From Candidatus Bathyarchaeota archaeon (lineage in GTDB: Archaea; Thermoproteota; Bathyarchaeia; Bathyarchaeales; Bathyarchaeaceae), in assembly GCA_029879825.1 (NCBI GenBank), contig JAOUPL010000080.1, positions 1 through 5,483 on the forward strand: 5,483 nucleotides of DNA. Direction: 5' to 3'. The notes beneath the pieces are model-generated. The model had not been told where the DNA came from and made no database searches. It worked only from the letters and a program-made list of their open reading frames with translations. A program made the translations under genes and the position numbers. This document shows positions 3,503-5,483 of this stretch, piece by piece (within the stretch, counting starts at the first letter, position 1; every line of letters begins with the position of its first letter).

Positions 3503-5483
3503 TTGAGGCGATTTCCAGAAAGCGAATATCATGTTTCCTTCTTTGACGAGTTTGGATACGTTCGAAGGCACTGCCCAGTCTGTGGCGAATACTTTTGGAC
3601 CCAAAATCCAGATCAGAAAACATGTGAAGAATCAACTCCTGAGGGTTGTGCACCCTTAACTTTTATCAGCAAGTCGCCTACTCGCAGGCGTTACAGTTTT
3701 CGAGAGATGCGGGAGGCTTTTCTCTCTTTTTTTGAGAAGCGTGGACACGTGAGGATCAAGCCGTATCCGGTTGTGGCTAGGTGGAGAGACGACCTTTACT
3801 TCACCCACGCTAGCATCATCGACTTTCAGCCATATGTTACGAACGGGATTACTCCTCCTCCGGCTAACCCCCTCGTCATAAGCCAGCCATGCATCAGGTT
3901 TGTGGATGTGGATAACGTTGGACCCACCTTTGGTCGCCACTTAACCATCTTTGAGATGGGGGGCCATCATGCTTTCAATTATCCGGACAAGGAGGTCTAT
4001 TGGAAAGACCAGACAGTGCGGTACCATCATGAATTTGTGACAAAGGAGCTGGGAGTAAAGTCTGAGGAAGTCGTTTACAAAGAGGATGTTTGGTCAGGCG
4101 GAGGAAACGCGGGACCAGACCTCGAAACCATAATTCGAGGACTAGAAGTTGCCACGCTAGTTTTTATGAAGTTCAAAGTGGTGAACGACGAGTTTGTTGA
4201 ACTTCCAATACGAACGGTTGACACAGGATATGGAATCGAAAGATACACTTGGCTTTCGCAGGGTTCTCTGAGTTGTTTCCATGCGGTTTACGGTCCCATT
4301 TTAAACAAAGTATTGAAATTTGCTGGCGTAAGCAACGTTGATAACAACTTGCTGGCGAGGGTAGCAGAACTCTCCGGCGCGATGGTTTTGAAAAAGATGG
4401 CTGATCGAAGCGAGGTTCGGAGAAAGGTTGCAGAACAGGTTGGGATAGGCGTTGACGAGCTTGACAAGGCGTTGCTTCCAGTTGAAAACTGCTTTGCTGT
4501 TGTGGATCACACTAGGTGCCTAGCTTTCATGCTTGCAGAGGGAATCGTCCCCTCCAACGTAGGCGAGGGATACTTGACTAGGCTTATGCTTCGCCGAACC
4601 TACCGTCTGCTTAGAATGCTTGCAATAGAGAAAAAACTCCTAGACATTATCGACTTACAGATTGCTTCTTGGTCAAAAGATTTTCCACACCTACAAGAAA
4701 TGCGAGACAACATACTGGAAATTCTTTCAGTGGAGCAAGACAAGTTCAGGGAAACTCTCAAGAGAGGTCGTCTTCTTGTAAAAAGGATAACTCAAGATTT
4801 GAAAGCGAAAGGACTCTCTGAAATTCCAACCGAAACGTTGATAGAACTTTACGACTCTCATGGCCTTCCACCAGAGGTGGTTAAGGAAACAGCTGAGAGT
4901 GAAGGATTCCAAGCAAAGGTGCCTGAAAACTTCTATGCGGAAGTTGCTGAGAGACATGTCCAAGCGCCTCCGCCGCGAGAAATGGAGAAAATAGAAGGAT
5001 TAGAAGCCTTGGTTTCAGGTCTTCCCGAAACTCGGATGCTCTATTATGAAGACGCTTATCTTACGGAATTTGAAGCGAAGGTTCTTCGGGTCTTAGACAA
5101 TAAATATGTTGTACTCGAAAAAACGGCTTTCTATCCCGAGGGCGGAGGGCAACCAGCAGATCATGGCTATCTAAAGTTTGATAAAACTCAGTCAGAGGTT
5201 GTGGATGTCCAAAAAATCGGAAACGTCATTGTTCACGTCGTTAAGGGTTCAGTGCCCAAAGAAGGAGACAAGGTAATAGGGTCTATTGACTGGAAAAGAC
5301 GAAACAGCTTGATGAAACATCATACTGGAACCCATGTTCTTATGGGGGCAGCGAGACGTGTGCTTGGAGAGCATGTCTGGCAGTCCGGAGCTCAAAAAGA
5401 TGTGGAGAGGACTAGGCTTGACATCTCCCACTTCCAGCGACTAACGTTGGGGGAAATACATGAAATTGAAAGGTTGGCAAACC
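3503..5483 (+). CDS. alaS: Alanyl-tRNA synthetase (AlaRS), 3' end missing
   Basis: The frame is open for 660 codons to the right edge; archaeal AlaRS is about 900 residues, so the end of the editing domain and the C-terminal domain lie outside. AlaRS joins alanine to tRNA-Ala in the cytoplasm and hydrolyses Ser- and Gly-tRNA-Ala. An archaeal N-terminal Cys cluster comes first (C24, C27, C41, C49). The class II catalytic core follows with RWRDD (93-97), motif 2 around NVGPTFGRHLTIFEM (138-152), GGGNAGP (199-205) and motif 3 DTGYGIER (240-247). The tRNA-recognition part has VDHTRCL from 334 and GYLTRLMLRR (356-365). The editing domain has FYPEGGGQPAD (543-553), HHTGTH (606-611) and WQSGAQ (626-631). 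The start must be TTG 3503: a TGA (3497-3499) stands in frame just before, GGAGG is 7 nt upstream, and the protein then begins MRRFPESEYHVSFF like its relatives. I checked every codon and found no frameshift. Confidence 0.96.
   Translation, partial: MRRFPESEYHVSFFDEFGYVRRHCPVCGEYFWTQNPDQKTCEESTPEGCAPLTFISKSPTRRRYSFREMREAFLSFFEKRGHVRIKPYPVVARWRDDLYFTHASIIDFQPYVTNGITPPPANPLVISQPCIRFVDVDNVGPTFGRHLTIFEMGGHHAFNYPDKEVYWKDQTVRYHHEFVTKELGVKSEEVVYKEDVWSGGGNAGPDLETIIRGLEVATLVFMKFKVVNDEFVELPIRTVDTGYGIERYTWLSQGSLSCFHAVYGPILNKVLKFAGVSNVDNNLLARVAELSGAMVLKKMADRSEVRRKVAEQVGIGVDELDKALLPVENCFAVVDHTRCLAFMLAEGIVPSNVGEGYLTRLMLRRTYRLLRMLAIEKKLLDIIDLQIASWSKDFPHLQEMRDNILEILSVEQDKFRETLKRGRLLVKRITQDLKAKGLSEIPTETLIELYDSHGLPPEVVKETAESEGFQAKVPENFYAEVAERHVQAPPPREMEKIEGLEALVSGLPETRMLYYEDAYLTEFEAKVLRVLDNKYVVLEKTAFYPEGGGQPADHGYLKFDKTQSEVVDVQKIGNVIVHVVKGSVPKEGDKVIGSIDWKRRNSLMKHHTGTHVLMGAARRVLGEHVWQSGAQKDVERTRLDISHFQRLTLGEIHEIERLAN

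Overview
The window is archaeal chromosomal DNA. It carries the conserved translocation, transcription-elongation and ribosomal-stalk cluster secE - nusG/spt5 - rpl11 - rpl1 - rpl10(P0) - rpl12(P1), followed by the 5' two thirds or so of alaS. All genes are on the + strand. Archaeal origin is shown by the Spt5-type NusG, the P0-type L10 with its extra domain, the P1-type L12 ending in GLGALFG, the AlaRS with an N-terminal zinc-ribbon-like Cys cluster, and the TATA-box promoters. A short P0 without acidic tail and alaS directly after rpl12 would fit a TACK-type lineage such as Bathyarchaeia or a relative. That placement is inference, not something the sequence proves.

Layout. 1-114: C-terminal end of SecE, whose start lies outside the window. 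120-596: Spt5/NusG. 600-1091: L11. These three are packed with 3-5 nt gaps and look like one transcript. 1092-1141: the only real gap in the cluster, with a TATA box and a short leader with a Shine-Dalgarno site, which suggests a second transcription unit. 1142-3049: L1, L10/P0 and L12/P1, which with L11 build the L1 arm and the factor-recruiting stalk of the large subunit. 3050-3502: 453 bases without a convincing protein gene but with several signals. 3503-5483: alanyl-tRNA synthetase, running off the right edge, with an unbroken frame and a TTG start.

The most interesting part is the gap between rpl12 and alaS. It holds a 95-base inverted repeat (3253-3347) that folds into a long, nearly continuous hairpin with a 14-base all-pyrimidine stretch in its top part. 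A strong TATA box (3217-3228), sharing 12 identical bases with the rpl1 promoter, lies so that the predicted start of transcription falls on the first base of the stem. A further TATA box (3356-3364) follows at once and probably drives alaS. I read this as a candidate stand-alone small structured RNA, or a regulatory element between stalk-protein and alanyl-tRNA synthetase genes. I do not recognise it as a known RNA family.

The genes serve one theme. SecE (Sec channel) and Spt5 (RNA polymerase processivity) are co-expressed with the L1/L10/L11/L12 region of the ribosome, and AlaRS supplies charged tRNA for the same process. No mobile elements, CRISPR arrays, tRNA or rRNA genes are visible, and no minus-strand reading frame is convincing.
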